Source: Oligella ureolytica DSM 18253 (GTDB lineage Bacteria > Pseudomonadota > Gammaproteobacteria > Burkholderiales > Burkholderiaceae_B). From it: a DNA stretch of 64,000 nt. Each line of letters begins with the position of its first letter. Position 1 is the stretch's first letter. The stretch is from contig NZ_KB892357.1 of assembly GCF_000373745.1 (NCBI RefSeq), positions 1-64,000 on the forward strand. The letters are read 5' to 3'. The notes beneath the pieces were generated by a model. It was not told the origin of the DNA, searched no databases, and worked only from the letters and a program-made list of their open reading frames with translations. The position numbers were made by a program, and so were the translations under genes. Positions 57,230-64,000 of this stretch are shown one piece after another.

Positions 57230-58447
57230 TTAGAAACGGTGTTGTAAACCGATAATCGCTTGAGTGCGCTTAGTTTCAACTTCATGGCTAGTGCGATTGT
57301 TGTCTAAATCAGACCAACCGTAAGAAGCTACACCGTAAACAGAGGTACGCTTAGATAAAGCGTGACGGTAACCTAAAGCAAAGTTATGAGTCTTAGCCTT
57401 TAACTTACCAGCAACACCATTAATAGTTACTTTATCGTTATCAGCAACTGAGCCAGCGTAAGAGAACATTACCTTACCGGCATCACCCACAGGAGCAGAC
57501 AAACCTGCCAACCAAGAGTGCTGAGTGTAACCATCACCGAAGAACTCATTACCACCTAAACCAGTAGTGTAGAAATCATAAGCCTCACCAACACCATAAG
57601 CTGTTAAAGCAGGGTTAGAGATAGAGCCGTCTTTTTGACCACCGTACAATAAGTGCAACTTAACTACGTCGAAATCATACGTACCACCGATGTTCCAAGC
57701 TTTAGTCTTACGATCAATTTCGTTCTTGATGTTGCCAACAGTTCTTGTATCTTCGTTTCTTAAGTAATCAAAGCTACCACCAACATATAAGGCACCAGCA
57801 GTGTAACCTAAACCAAAGGTAACACCAGTTTGGGTATTTTCTTCCTTAACAGTAGGAGCACCAAAACCTTTAGTCTTAACGTCCTTGTCACTGTAAACAA
57901 GACCCAAACCGGCTTGGAAACCAGCAAAGTTAGGCGTTACATATTTGATTACGCTGTCGTAACGGTCAGATACTGAACCACCAAATACATTTTCCATACC
58001 AGCAAAACCCCAGCCAGTACCGAATGGATCGATAGGAGCTACGAAGGCATCACCGGCGTTATACTGACGACCGATGGTGAAGGTACCCCAGCTATCACCA
58101 GTTAAACCAACATAGGCTTGACGACCGAATAAACGACCATCTTGTTGAGATCTACCGTTCATCACATCAAAACCGCTCTCTAATACGAAGATAGCAGATG
58201 TACCGTTACCTAAGTCTTCAGAGCCTTTTAAACCCCAACGGCTACCGTTTTGAACACCGCTGTGACCACCAATTTTATTAGTAGTGATTTTACCATTTTG
58301 AGTAGCAGTACCGCCCTTGAACTTGGCTTCCTCTTGCTGGTAACCGTAACCAGCATCAACGATACCGTATAAAGTGACAGATGATTCTGCGTGAGCAACG
58401 CCGGCGAAACCGGTAACAAGAGCTGCAGCTAGCAAAGTCTTTTTCAT
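57230..58447 (-). CDS. Gram-negative porin, tandem copy 1
   Basis: A 405-residue outer-membrane porin. The signal peptide is MKKTLLAAALVTGFAGVAHA, then ESSVTLYGIVDAGYGYQ. Conserved segments include SRWGLKGSEDLGNGTSAIFV, DGRLFGRQAYVGLTGDSWGT and the C-terminal AIIGLQHRF with terminal Phe. GGAGATTTAACAA precedes the ATG. It shares most of its segments with the upstream copy at 58985. Confidence 0.95.
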   Translation of the reverse strand: MKKTLLAAALVTGFAGVAHAESSVTLYGIVDAGYGYQQEEAKFKGGTATQNGKITTNKIGGHSGVQNGSRWGLKGSEDLGNGTSAIFVLESGFDVMNGRSQQDGRLFGRQAYVGLTGDSWGTFTIGRQYNAGDAFVAPIDPFGTGWGFAGMENVFGGSVSDRYDSVIKYVTPNFAGFQAGLGLVYSDKDVKTKGFGAPTVKEENTQTGVTFGLGYTAGALYVGGSFDYLRNEDTRTVGNIKNEIDRKTKAWNIGGTYDFDVVKLHLLYGGQKDGSISNPALTAYGVGEAYDFYTTGLGGNEFFGDGYTQHSWLAGLSAPVGDAGKVMFSYAGSVADNDKVTINGVAGKLKAKTHNFALGYRHALSKRTSVYGVASYGWSDLDNNRTSHEVETKRTQAIIGLQHRF

Positions 58448-58984
58448 TTGTTAAATCTCCGTAGATTTGAGTAATTAGAACAGTATCTGCAATATTCACT
58501 TGTCAGAATGACTGCCCTCTAAATTTTCCACAAAGGGAAGATGTGTTTATTGCACCAAATTTTGAGCTACTTGACTACTACTAAACTCAAAATCTGCCCT
58601 TTTTTGCTGTTTTAGTTTAGCTTCTGTTGCCGCATGACAACAAAGACACCCTAAACTGAAACAACTTCTAGTTCTAGCTGTACCGCCACTCATCTTAAGA
58701 AATTACATTAAGTTAAGTTGCTAATTACTTAATAGCCGAACTAGAACAACAACTGTAGTTTAACGCGCCTAAACTCAAAAACAACAGTTTCGTTGTAAAA
58801 AAAACACAAAAACAACGATTTTCGTATCAAAAACACAACAAAGCATCCCTTTTGCTCAGATTTAACAACACCTAAATCACATCAATACCGTCTTTGCTAC
58901 TTAGCTCATAAAGAAAAGCCACTCTTCTAGAGAGTGGCTTTTCAACTTATTAATTTAGCTTCTACCTATAAGGCATAGGATTGA
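58448..58984. other. 537-base intergenic region between the two porin genes
   Basis: Near its right end (58914-58942) is the terminator of porin copy 2. The rest is A+T-rich with many CAAAAACAAC-type stretches and no coding frame, RNA gene or clear operator that I can identify. It should hold the copy 1 promoter. Confidence 0.5.
58914..58942 (-). terminator. Porin 2 terminator
   Basis: AAAAGCCACTCT pairs perfectly with AGAGTGGCTTTT around TCTAG, 42 bases past the porin 2 stop. The core matches the porin 1 terminator. Confidence 0.8.
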
Positions 58985-60163
58985 TTAGAAGCGATGCTGC
59001 AAACCGACAATAGCTTGTGTCGCAGTCACTTTGACTTTACCAGTACCATTGGCTAAGTGACGCTCTTTACCCTCAGACCAACCATAAGTAGCAACACCAT
59101 ACACCGATGTGCGCTTAGATAAATTATGGCGATAGCCTAAACCAAAGTTATGTGACTTCACTTTAAAATTATCCGCCACTTCTTCATTTTTAACCACATT
59201 ACCGGCATAAGAGAACATCAAGTTACCTGCATCACCCACCGGCGCCGTGATACCGGCCAACCAAGAATGCTGCTTCAAACCGTCACCATCAAAACCTGTG
59301 GTAACAATCGGCGCATCTGCTGCCACTCTAGCAGCGAACATACCCACACCACCGATCGAGCCATCACGCTGACCGCCATACAACAAATGAAGCTTAGCTA
59401 CATCAAAGTCGTAAGTACCACCGATGTTCCACGCTTTTGTCTTATGTCTGCTATCAATAGGAGTCGGGAGCGCATCAGGGTCTCTATCTTTTTGATCAAT
59501 GTAATCAAAGGTAGCACCGATATAGATAGGACCGTTAGAGTAGCTCAAACCAGTAGACACACCCACTCTGCGGCTGGTGACCTTGTAATCACCGAACGAT
59601 CCGCTATATTTAGTCTCGCTATCATCATGCACAGCGGACACACCAAACTTGAAGCCACCAAGATTTGGAGTCATGTACTTAATCGAGCTGTCATAGCGAT
59701 CAAAAATCGAGTTGCCGAAAATGCTGTTTGCAGCTGCAAAACCACCCCCGGTACCAAAAGGATCAATAGGCGCTACAAATGTCTCACCGGCGTTATACTG
59801 ACGACCGATACTGAAAGTACCCCAGTTTTCGCTAGTTAGACCAACTAAGGCTTGGCGACCAAACAAACGACCACCTTGAATGGACTCACCATTTGCAAGA
59901 TCAAAACCGCTTTCCAAAATAAAGATAGCTGAGGTACCGTTACCTAAATCTTCAGAGCCCTTTAGACCCCAGCGGTTACCATTCATCACACCGCTATGTA
60001 CGTTAATATTGCTCCGCTTGATCTTACCGTGCTCATACGCACCACGACGCTTTGTTTCGGTATGTTGGTAACCATAGCCTGCATCGACTAAGCCATATAG
60101 AGTGACAGATGACTCTGCCTGTGAGACACCGGCCATACCAACTAGAATTGCTGCCGCTAGCAA
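58985..60163 (-). CDS. Gram-negative porin, tandem copy 2, start codon apparently lost
   Basis: A 392-residue frame beginning at TTG 60163 (LAAAILVGMAGVSQA, then ESSVTLYGLVDAGYGYQ). It shares with copy 1 NRWGLKGSEDLGNGTSAIFI, GRLFGRQALVGLTSENWGT and AIVGLQHRF. Upstream of TTG the same frame reads GTC AAA AAA ACT, the equivalent of the copy 1 start ATG AAA AAG ACT, so the ATG is replaced by GTC. A TAA lies two codons before. The GGAG at the ribosome site is conserved, nine bases from the GTC but 21 from the TTG. Initiation at TTG would remove both lysines of the signal peptide. Probably silenced or poorly expressed; the barrel itself is intact. Confidence 0.8.
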   Translation of the reverse strand: MLAAAILVGMAGVSQAESSVTLYGLVDAGYGYQHTETKRRGAYEHGKIKRSNINVHSGVMNGNRWGLKGSEDLGNGTSAIFILESGFDLANGESIQGGRLFGRQALVGLTSENWGTFSIGRQYNAGETFVAPIDPFGTGGGFAAANSIFGNSIFDRYDSSIKYMTPNLGGFKFGVSAVHDDSETKYSGSFGDYKVTSRRVGVSTGLSYSNGPIYIGATFDYIDQKDRDPDALPTPIDSRHKTKAWNIGGTYDFDVAKLHLLYGGQRDGSIGGVGMFAARVAADAPIVTTGFDGDGLKQHSWLAGITAPVGDAGNLMFSYAGNVVKNEEVADNFKVKSHNFGLGYRHNLSKRTSVYGVATYGWSEGKERHLANGTGKVKVTATQAIVGLQHRF

Positions 60164-60295
60164 AGTTTTTTTGACGAATTAAATCTCCGACTGTTTTTAT
60201 ATTAGTGTTTAGTTTATTGCATTTATGTTACATTTCATCAAAAAAACAGTCGCAAACGGACTGCTTTAAGCAAGCGCAACCTCTGACAAGATCAC

Positions 60296-60327
60296 AAAAG
60301 GCACAACCAAACTTGATTGTGCCTTTT
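60296..60327. terminator. Azurin gene terminator
   Basis: AAAAGGCACAA (60296-60306) pairs perfectly with TTGTGCCTTTT (60317-60327), 11 bases, about 40 bases past the azurin stop. Confidence 0.8.
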
Positions 60328-60366
60328 AATAGTAACTAAACAACAAGCGTCATCAGCGCCAAGCAA

Positions 60367-60819
60367 TTAGTCAACTAACTTGATATCGCCCTTCATGATG
60401 GCAAAGTGACCAGGGAAGGTGCAGAAGAAGGTATACTCCTCGCCTTCAGCTAAATCAGCAGGCTTAAAGGTAGTAGAAGAAGTCTCGCCACCACCGATCA
60501 TTTCTGTGTGAGCAACGATACGCTCGTCGTCTTTGTTTAGGTAGTCGTTAGCCGGACCTGCAGCAGCGGCTTCAGTGGCAATAGCTTGTGCATCAGCAGC
60601 TTTAGAAACAACAACGTTATGACCCATGGCTGCTTTTGGAAGATTACCAACGTGCTTCAAGTTGATAGTTACTTCGTCACATGACTTGCTGACAGAAATC
60701 TCTTTGGTATTGAACTGCATCATGTCGTTAGCTTCGATATCGATCGCGCAGTCAGCAGCCATCGCCGGTGCAGCAGCGAAAGATAATAAAGCAGTTAAAG
60801 CTAATGTTTTTAATTTCAT
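60367..60819 (-). CDS. azu: Azurin, blue copper electron-transfer protein
   Basis: A 150-residue periplasmic cupredoxin. The signal peptide is MKLKTLALTALLSFAAAPAMA and the mature protein starts ADCAIDIEAND. Copper ligands are visible: His in MGHNVVV, and Cys, His and Met in FFCTFPGHFAIMKG. Azurin carries electrons among periplasmic oxidoreductases, which fits a denitrifier. ATG 60819 has AGGAG eight bases upstream; an open frame reaches 60849. Confidence 0.96.
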   Translation of the reverse strand: MKLKTLALTALLSFAAAPAMAADCAIDIEANDMMQFNTKEISVSKSCDEVTINLKHVGNLPKAAMGHNVVVSKAADAQAIATEAAAAGPANDYLNKDDERIVAHTEMIGGGETSSTTFKPADLAEGEEYTFFCTFPGHFAIMKGDIKLVD

Positions 60820-60869
60820 AGTATTTACTCCTTGAGAGTGGTAAATCAAATAAAAGCTATTTGAGTATT

Positions 60870-60883
60870 GATTACTAGTAATC
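60870..60883. promoter_or_regulatory. Palindrome upstream of azurin
   Basis: GATTACTAGTAATC is a perfect 14-base palindrome, 51 bases before the azurin start. It could be an operator; no regulator is known. Confidence 0.35.
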
Positions 60884-61035
60884 GTATCACTAATAAATAA
60901 ACTACTTGCCTACATAATAGTAACAATTTCTAAAACAAGCACTGTCACTAAACACACCCTCTATGATAAGGGCTGTCTACTTAATTTCAAGTAAAAACCC
61001 TAATAAAGACTTGAGTTTCGTCAAAGCAATGTCGA

Positions 61036-61986
61036 TTAACCTTCTACCATCTTACGAGAAAGCTCTCGTGGCAGCGGAAAAGACACATTCTCCTCAATAC
61101 CTCGCATTTTACGCACAGAAATAGCGCCCAGCGACTTAAGGCGAGCAATCACATCTTGAACCAGCACCTCCGGCGCCGACGCTCCGGCTGTAATACCAAT
61201 ACGCTGCGCGCCCGCAAGCCATTGCGGATCGATACACTCCGGACCATCTACCAAATAAGAAGGACAACCCAAACGCTCAGCCACCTCACGCAAACGGTTA
61301 GAGTTGGAGCTGTTAATGCTACCTACGACAAAAAAGACATCACAATCGGGCGCCATCAACTTCACAGCGTCCTGACGATTTTGTGTGGCATAACAAATAT
61401 CGCTCTTTTTGGGCTCAATAATATTAGGAAAACGCACCTTGAGCGCTGCCGTCACCGCTGCCGCATCATCTACTGATAACGTCGTTTGAGTTACTACCGC
61501 TAAACTATCAGGATCATTAACGACTAAATTAGCGACATCCTCAGGTGTCTCGACCAAATGAATTAAGCCATCGGACTGACCTAAGGTACCCTCAACCTCC
61601 GGGTGACCACGATGGCCAATCATCACCACCTCACGATTATCTCGGTGCATTTTTTTAACTTCCATATGCACCTTAGTCACCAGTGGGCAGGTCGCATCAA
61701 AGACCTGTAAACCACGGCGCTCAGCTTCTTCACGCACAGCAAGAGCCACACCGTGAGCTGAAAACACTACGATTGACCCCGCAGGCGCTTCGTCCAGCTC
61801 CTCAATAAAGATAGCCCCCTTATCGCGCAGTGAATCCACTACAAAGCGATTATGCACAATCTCATGGCGCACATAAATCGGCGCCCCATGAATCTCTAAC
61901 GCCCGCTCGACAATATCGATCGCACGATCGACACCGGCACAGAAACCGCGGGGCTCTGCCAAATAAATCTCTGCATCTTGAGGCAT
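61036..61986 (-). CDS. ispH: 4-hydroxy-3-methylbut-2-enyl diphosphate reductase
   Basis: A 316-residue iron-sulfur enzyme of the last step of the non-mevalonate isoprenoid pathway, producing IPP and DMAPP. The three cluster Cys residues are in [22 protein letters not shown] and [11 protein letters not shown]. The substrate motif NSSNSNRL near residue 223 is present. It lies two bases after fkpB, an arrangement also seen in E. coli. Confidence 0.97.
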   Translation of the reverse strand: MPQDAEIYLAEPRGFCAGVDRAIDIVERALEIHGAPIYVRHEIVHNRFVVDSLRDKGAIFIEELDEAPAGSIVVFSAHGVALAVREEAERRGLQVFDATCPLVTKVHMEVKKMHRDNREVVMIGHRGHPEVEGTLGQSDGLIHLVETPEDVANLVVNDPDSLAVVTQTTLSVDDAAAVTAALKVRFPNIIEPKKSDICYATQNRQDAVKLMAPDCDVFFVVGSINSSNSNRLREVAERLGCPSYLVDGPECIDPQWLAGAQRIGITAGASAPEVLVQDVIARLKSLGAISVRKMRGIEENVSFPLPRELSRKMVEG

Positions 61987-61988
61987 GA

Positions 61989-62474
61989 TTACATCACTCC
62001 TAAAATCTCTACATCCACCTTGAGATCTAAGCCACTCAAGGGATGATTAAAATCAAATAGGGCCTTATCACCCTCCCAGCCCTTAAACACACCGGAATAC
62101 TTACTGCCGTTGGGGGCAGCAAACTCAACCACCTCATCGGCTTCAAACTCAGAGCCCACACCCGCATGCTCAACCAGCATTTGCTTAGTTAAGTAGATCA
62201 ATAAATCCGGATTACGCTCACCATAAGCATGCGAAGCAACCACATGATAGGTCAGAAGATCGCCCTCTTTTAAACCAATCAGTGGCTCTTCAAGACCCGC
62301 CAACCACTGACCGGAACCCATCAACAGGGTCGCAGGATTGGTATCGAAGGTCTCAATAAACACCTGCCCCCTACCCTCACCCGAATCGATACTGATTCGG
62401 TAATGCAAGGTGACATATGATTCTGCATGGACAATATTACTCACTTTTGTTTTTTCCCTGAGGCCTTGGCCCAT
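61989..62474 (-). CDS. fkpB: FKBP-type peptidyl-prolyl isomerase, FkpB/SlpA-like
   Basis: A 161-residue short FKBP: an FKBP core ([36 protein letters not shown]) with an inserted IF-type flap ([16 protein letters not shown]). It ends [17 protein letters not shown]. The family catalyses proline isomerisation and has chaperone activity. The start is uncertain: ATG 62474 gives an atypical leader, and GTG 62444 ([10 protein letters not shown]) has a GAGGG upstream and matches homolog starts better. Confidence 0.9.
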   Translation of the reverse strand: MGQGLREKTKVSNIVHAESYVTLHYRISIDSGEGRGQVFIETFDTNPATLLMGSGQWLAGLEEPLIGLKEGDLLTYHVVASHAYGERNPDLLIYLTKQMLVEHAGVGSEFEADEVVEFAAPNGSKYSGVFKGWEGDKALFDFNHPLSGLDLKVDVEILGVM

Positions 62475-62508
62475 AGTTAAGTTTTACCAACCACTTATTG
62501 TACCTAAA

Positions 62509-63186
62509 ATGAACACTCAACACGTCTTTCACAATCAAGAACGCCCCAGAGAGCGCTTATTGCAGCATGGCCCCAAGGTACTCACCACCCCCGAATTACT
62601 GGCTGTCGTACTTGGCACCGGCGCCAAGGGGCGTGACGCCGTAAAATTCAGCGCTGATCTACTGGAGCAGTTTAGTGGCCTACGCAACCTATTGGCCGCT
62701 GAGCACAAAAGCCTGCGCAATGTTAAGGGGATGGGCGATGCCAAGATCTGCCAATTACAAGCAATTAACGAACTTGCCTGCCGCAGCATGGAGGAGGAAC
62801 TGCGTCGCAGTGACACCCTAAGCAATTCTCAACTAGTAAAGCGCTATTGCATCAATCGACTGGGTCACCTTGGCGTAGAGCATTGTATTGCGATATATCT
62901 GGATGCCCGTTATCAGCTCATTTGCTGCAAAGAGGTATCCAGAGGCACGCTCACCAAGACGTCAGTATACCCCCGCGAGGTGGCAATCGACGCCTTAAAG
63001 CTTAATGCCGCTGCGGTTATTCTCTCGCACAACCACCCATCAGGCGTGGCTGAGGCCAGCGATTCCGACATTCGCCTGACAAAGCATTTGCAAAAAGCAC
63101 TGGCACTGATTGATGTCAGCCTGTTAGACCATATTGTCGTCAGCGGCAAAGAAGCATCCTCGATGTCTGAACAGGGACTATTTTAA
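62509..63186 (+). CDS. radC: RadC-family (JAMM/MPN+) DNA-repair-associated protein
   Basis: A 225-residue protein with a helix-hairpin-helix region (NLLAAEHKSLRNVKGMGDAK) and the JAMM zinc motif HNHPSGVAEASDSDIRLT near residue 172. I use ATG 62509; the longer frame from 62410 overlaps fkpB. No clear ribosome binding site. The RadC function is not settled despite the name. It converges with nagB, with only two bases between the stop codons. Confidence 0.93.
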   Translation: MNTQHVFHNQERPRERLLQHGPKVLTTPELLAVVLGTGAKGRDAVKFSADLLEQFSGLRNLLAAEHKSLRNVKGMGDAKICQLQAINELACRSMEEELRRSDTLSNSQLVKRYCINRLGHLGVEHCIAIYLDARYQLICCKEVSRGTLTKTSVYPREVAIDALKLNAAAVILSHNHPSGVAEASDSDIRLTKHLQKALALIDVSLLDHIVVSGKEASSMSEQGLF

Positions 63187-63188
63187 AC

Positions 63189-63938
63189 TTACTCAACAAA
63201 CTCACAAGCAGCTGCAGGTAGCAAAGCCGCTGCTTTTTTATCAATAATAAATAAGGTATTAGGATGATCCTTGAGCATGGAAGCTGGCATCTGCTCATCG
63301 ACCTCGCTCTCATATAAATCAAGCATCACCTGTGCTTTGTTATCACCGGTGGCAATAAAAACGATTTGCTTAGCCTCCATGATATCTCGCATACCCATGG
63401 TAATTGCCTGAGTTGGCACCTCATCCATTGAATCAAAGAAGCGACCATTATCAATACGTGTCGTCTCACTTAATTCGACAACATGCGTGCGACTATCAAA
63501 TGACGTACCCGGCTCATTAAAGCCGATATGACCATTAGTGCCCACACCTAATAACTGCAAATCAATCCCGCCATGATCCGCAATTTTTTGTGAATACTCT
63601 TGGCAATGGGCGTCAACATTTTCCGGCACCCCATTAGGTAAGAAGTTTTTGTGCGCATCAAAACCCAAATGCTTAAATAAATGCTGATTCATGTAGTAGT
63701 GATAGCTCTGAGGATGCTCGTGTGATAAACCGATGTACTCGTCCAAATTAAAAGAGGTAATTTGTGACACATCAAGCGCCTGTTGTTTGGCATCAACACA
63801 AAACTGGTGATATAACGGCTCCATCGTGCTACCTGTCGCCAGACCCAACACCGATTGAGGTTTAGTTTTAATTAAGTTGATAAAACGCTCACTAAGGTAT
63901 TGAGCAATGGCTTGCGGATCGTTAAATACTAGAAACAT
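63189..63938 (-). CDS. nagB: Glucosamine-6-phosphate deaminase
   Basis: A 249-residue enzyme that converts glucosamine-6-phosphate to fructose-6-phosphate and ammonia. It has VLGLATGSTMEPLYHQF near residue 30, TSFNLDEYIGL near 62 and LGVGTNGHIGFNEPGTSFDSRTHVV near 122, with the catalytic Asp, His and Glu region intact. It is shorter than the E. coli enzyme because it lacks the C-terminal extension used for allostery. Convergent with radC. Confidence 0.95.
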   Translation of the reverse strand: MFLVFNDPQAIAQYLSERFINLIKTKPQSVLGLATGSTMEPLYHQFCVDAKQQALDVSQITSFNLDEYIGLSHEHPQSYHYYMNQHLFKHLGFDAHKNFLPNGVPENVDAHCQEYSQKIADHGGIDLQLLGVGTNGHIGFNEPGTSFDSRTHVVELSETTRIDNGRFFDSMDEVPTQAITMGMRDIMEAKQIVFIATGDNKAQVMLDLYESEVDEQMPASMLKDHPNTLFIIDKKAAALLPAAACEFVE

Positions 63939-64000
63939 GATGGTAGCAACATAAAGATGAGTAGATAGAAATTATAAATTAATACAATGCCTTTGGAAAA

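Noticed and set aside
59267-59839. 190-residue frame opposite porin copy 2
   Set aside because: Long open antisense frames are common opposite porin genes; the sequence has no coherent protein pattern.
1-64000. CRISPR arrays, rRNA and tRNA genes
   Set aside because: I looked for regular spaced repeats and for tRNA-like GGTTCGA arms and cloverleaf patterns and found none that I can support.

Overview
The window looks like a chromosomal segment of a Burkholderiales bacterium of the Alcaligenaceae type, with moderate G+C and possibly Oligella-like. The evidence is three 'Gram-negative porin' family porins with Burkholderiales signal peptides, a complete 14-gene nuo operon with separate nuoC and nuoD, azurin, a long RimM, and a clade-I (Tat-exported) nitrous-oxide reductase cluster. 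The genus is inference; the family-level placement is fairly secure.

Layout. 1-315: right end of an IS200/IS605-type element (tnpB 3' end plus terminal hairpin) that has run into the 3' end of a luciferase-like oxidoreductase gene. 1.3-9.0 kb: housekeeping genes on the minus strand (trmD, rimM, rpsP, a DASS-type transporter, tusA, alaS, a VirB9-like lipoprotein, a membrane protein). 9.2-11.3 kb: glutathione-dependent formaldehyde detoxification (frmA-fghA) behind a clear promoter and palindromic operator. 11.3-13.6 kb: a toxin-antitoxin patch (hipBA with a perfect 20-bp operator repeat, and a higA pseudogene), bracketed by terminators sharing one stem sequence. 13.6-23 kb: nosRZDFYLX for respiratory N2O reduction, with an FNR-like box upstream; nosR is cut by an in-frame amber codon. 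23.2-24.3 kb: a TRIC/UPF0126 membrane protein and a YjdM/PhnA zinc-ribbon protein. 24.5-29 kb: a Fur-box-preceded locus of TonB-dependent receptor, SbmA/YddA-type ABC transporter and HutZ/HugZ-like protein, probably for heme. A porin follows.

30.2-37.4 kb is the most unusual region. A tightly overlapping nine-gene minus-strand operon joins a siderophore/cobalamin-type ABC importer (binding protein, permease, ATPase) to the carbon-phosphorus lyase core phnGHIJKL, under a Fur-like box. A divergent LysR regulator gene is split by a 1171-bp IS5-family element with a 4-bp CTAG target duplication. Beyond it are three tandem paralogs of an unrecognised, possibly FmdE-like protein behind a near-consensus promoter, separated by intrinsic terminators.

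42.1-56.8 kb: nuoA-N (complex I), all minus strand. 57.2-60.2 kb: two tandem porin paralogs with near-identical terminators; the upstream copy has lost its ATG start codon. 60.3-64 kb: azurin, ispH-fkpB, radC and nagB.

The window combines energy metabolism (complex I, N2O respiration, azurin), iron/heme acquisition and phosphonate-related genes. At least three genes carry inactivating lesions (nosR, lysR, higA) and one porin probably does, which suggests recent decay or strain-specific mutation.
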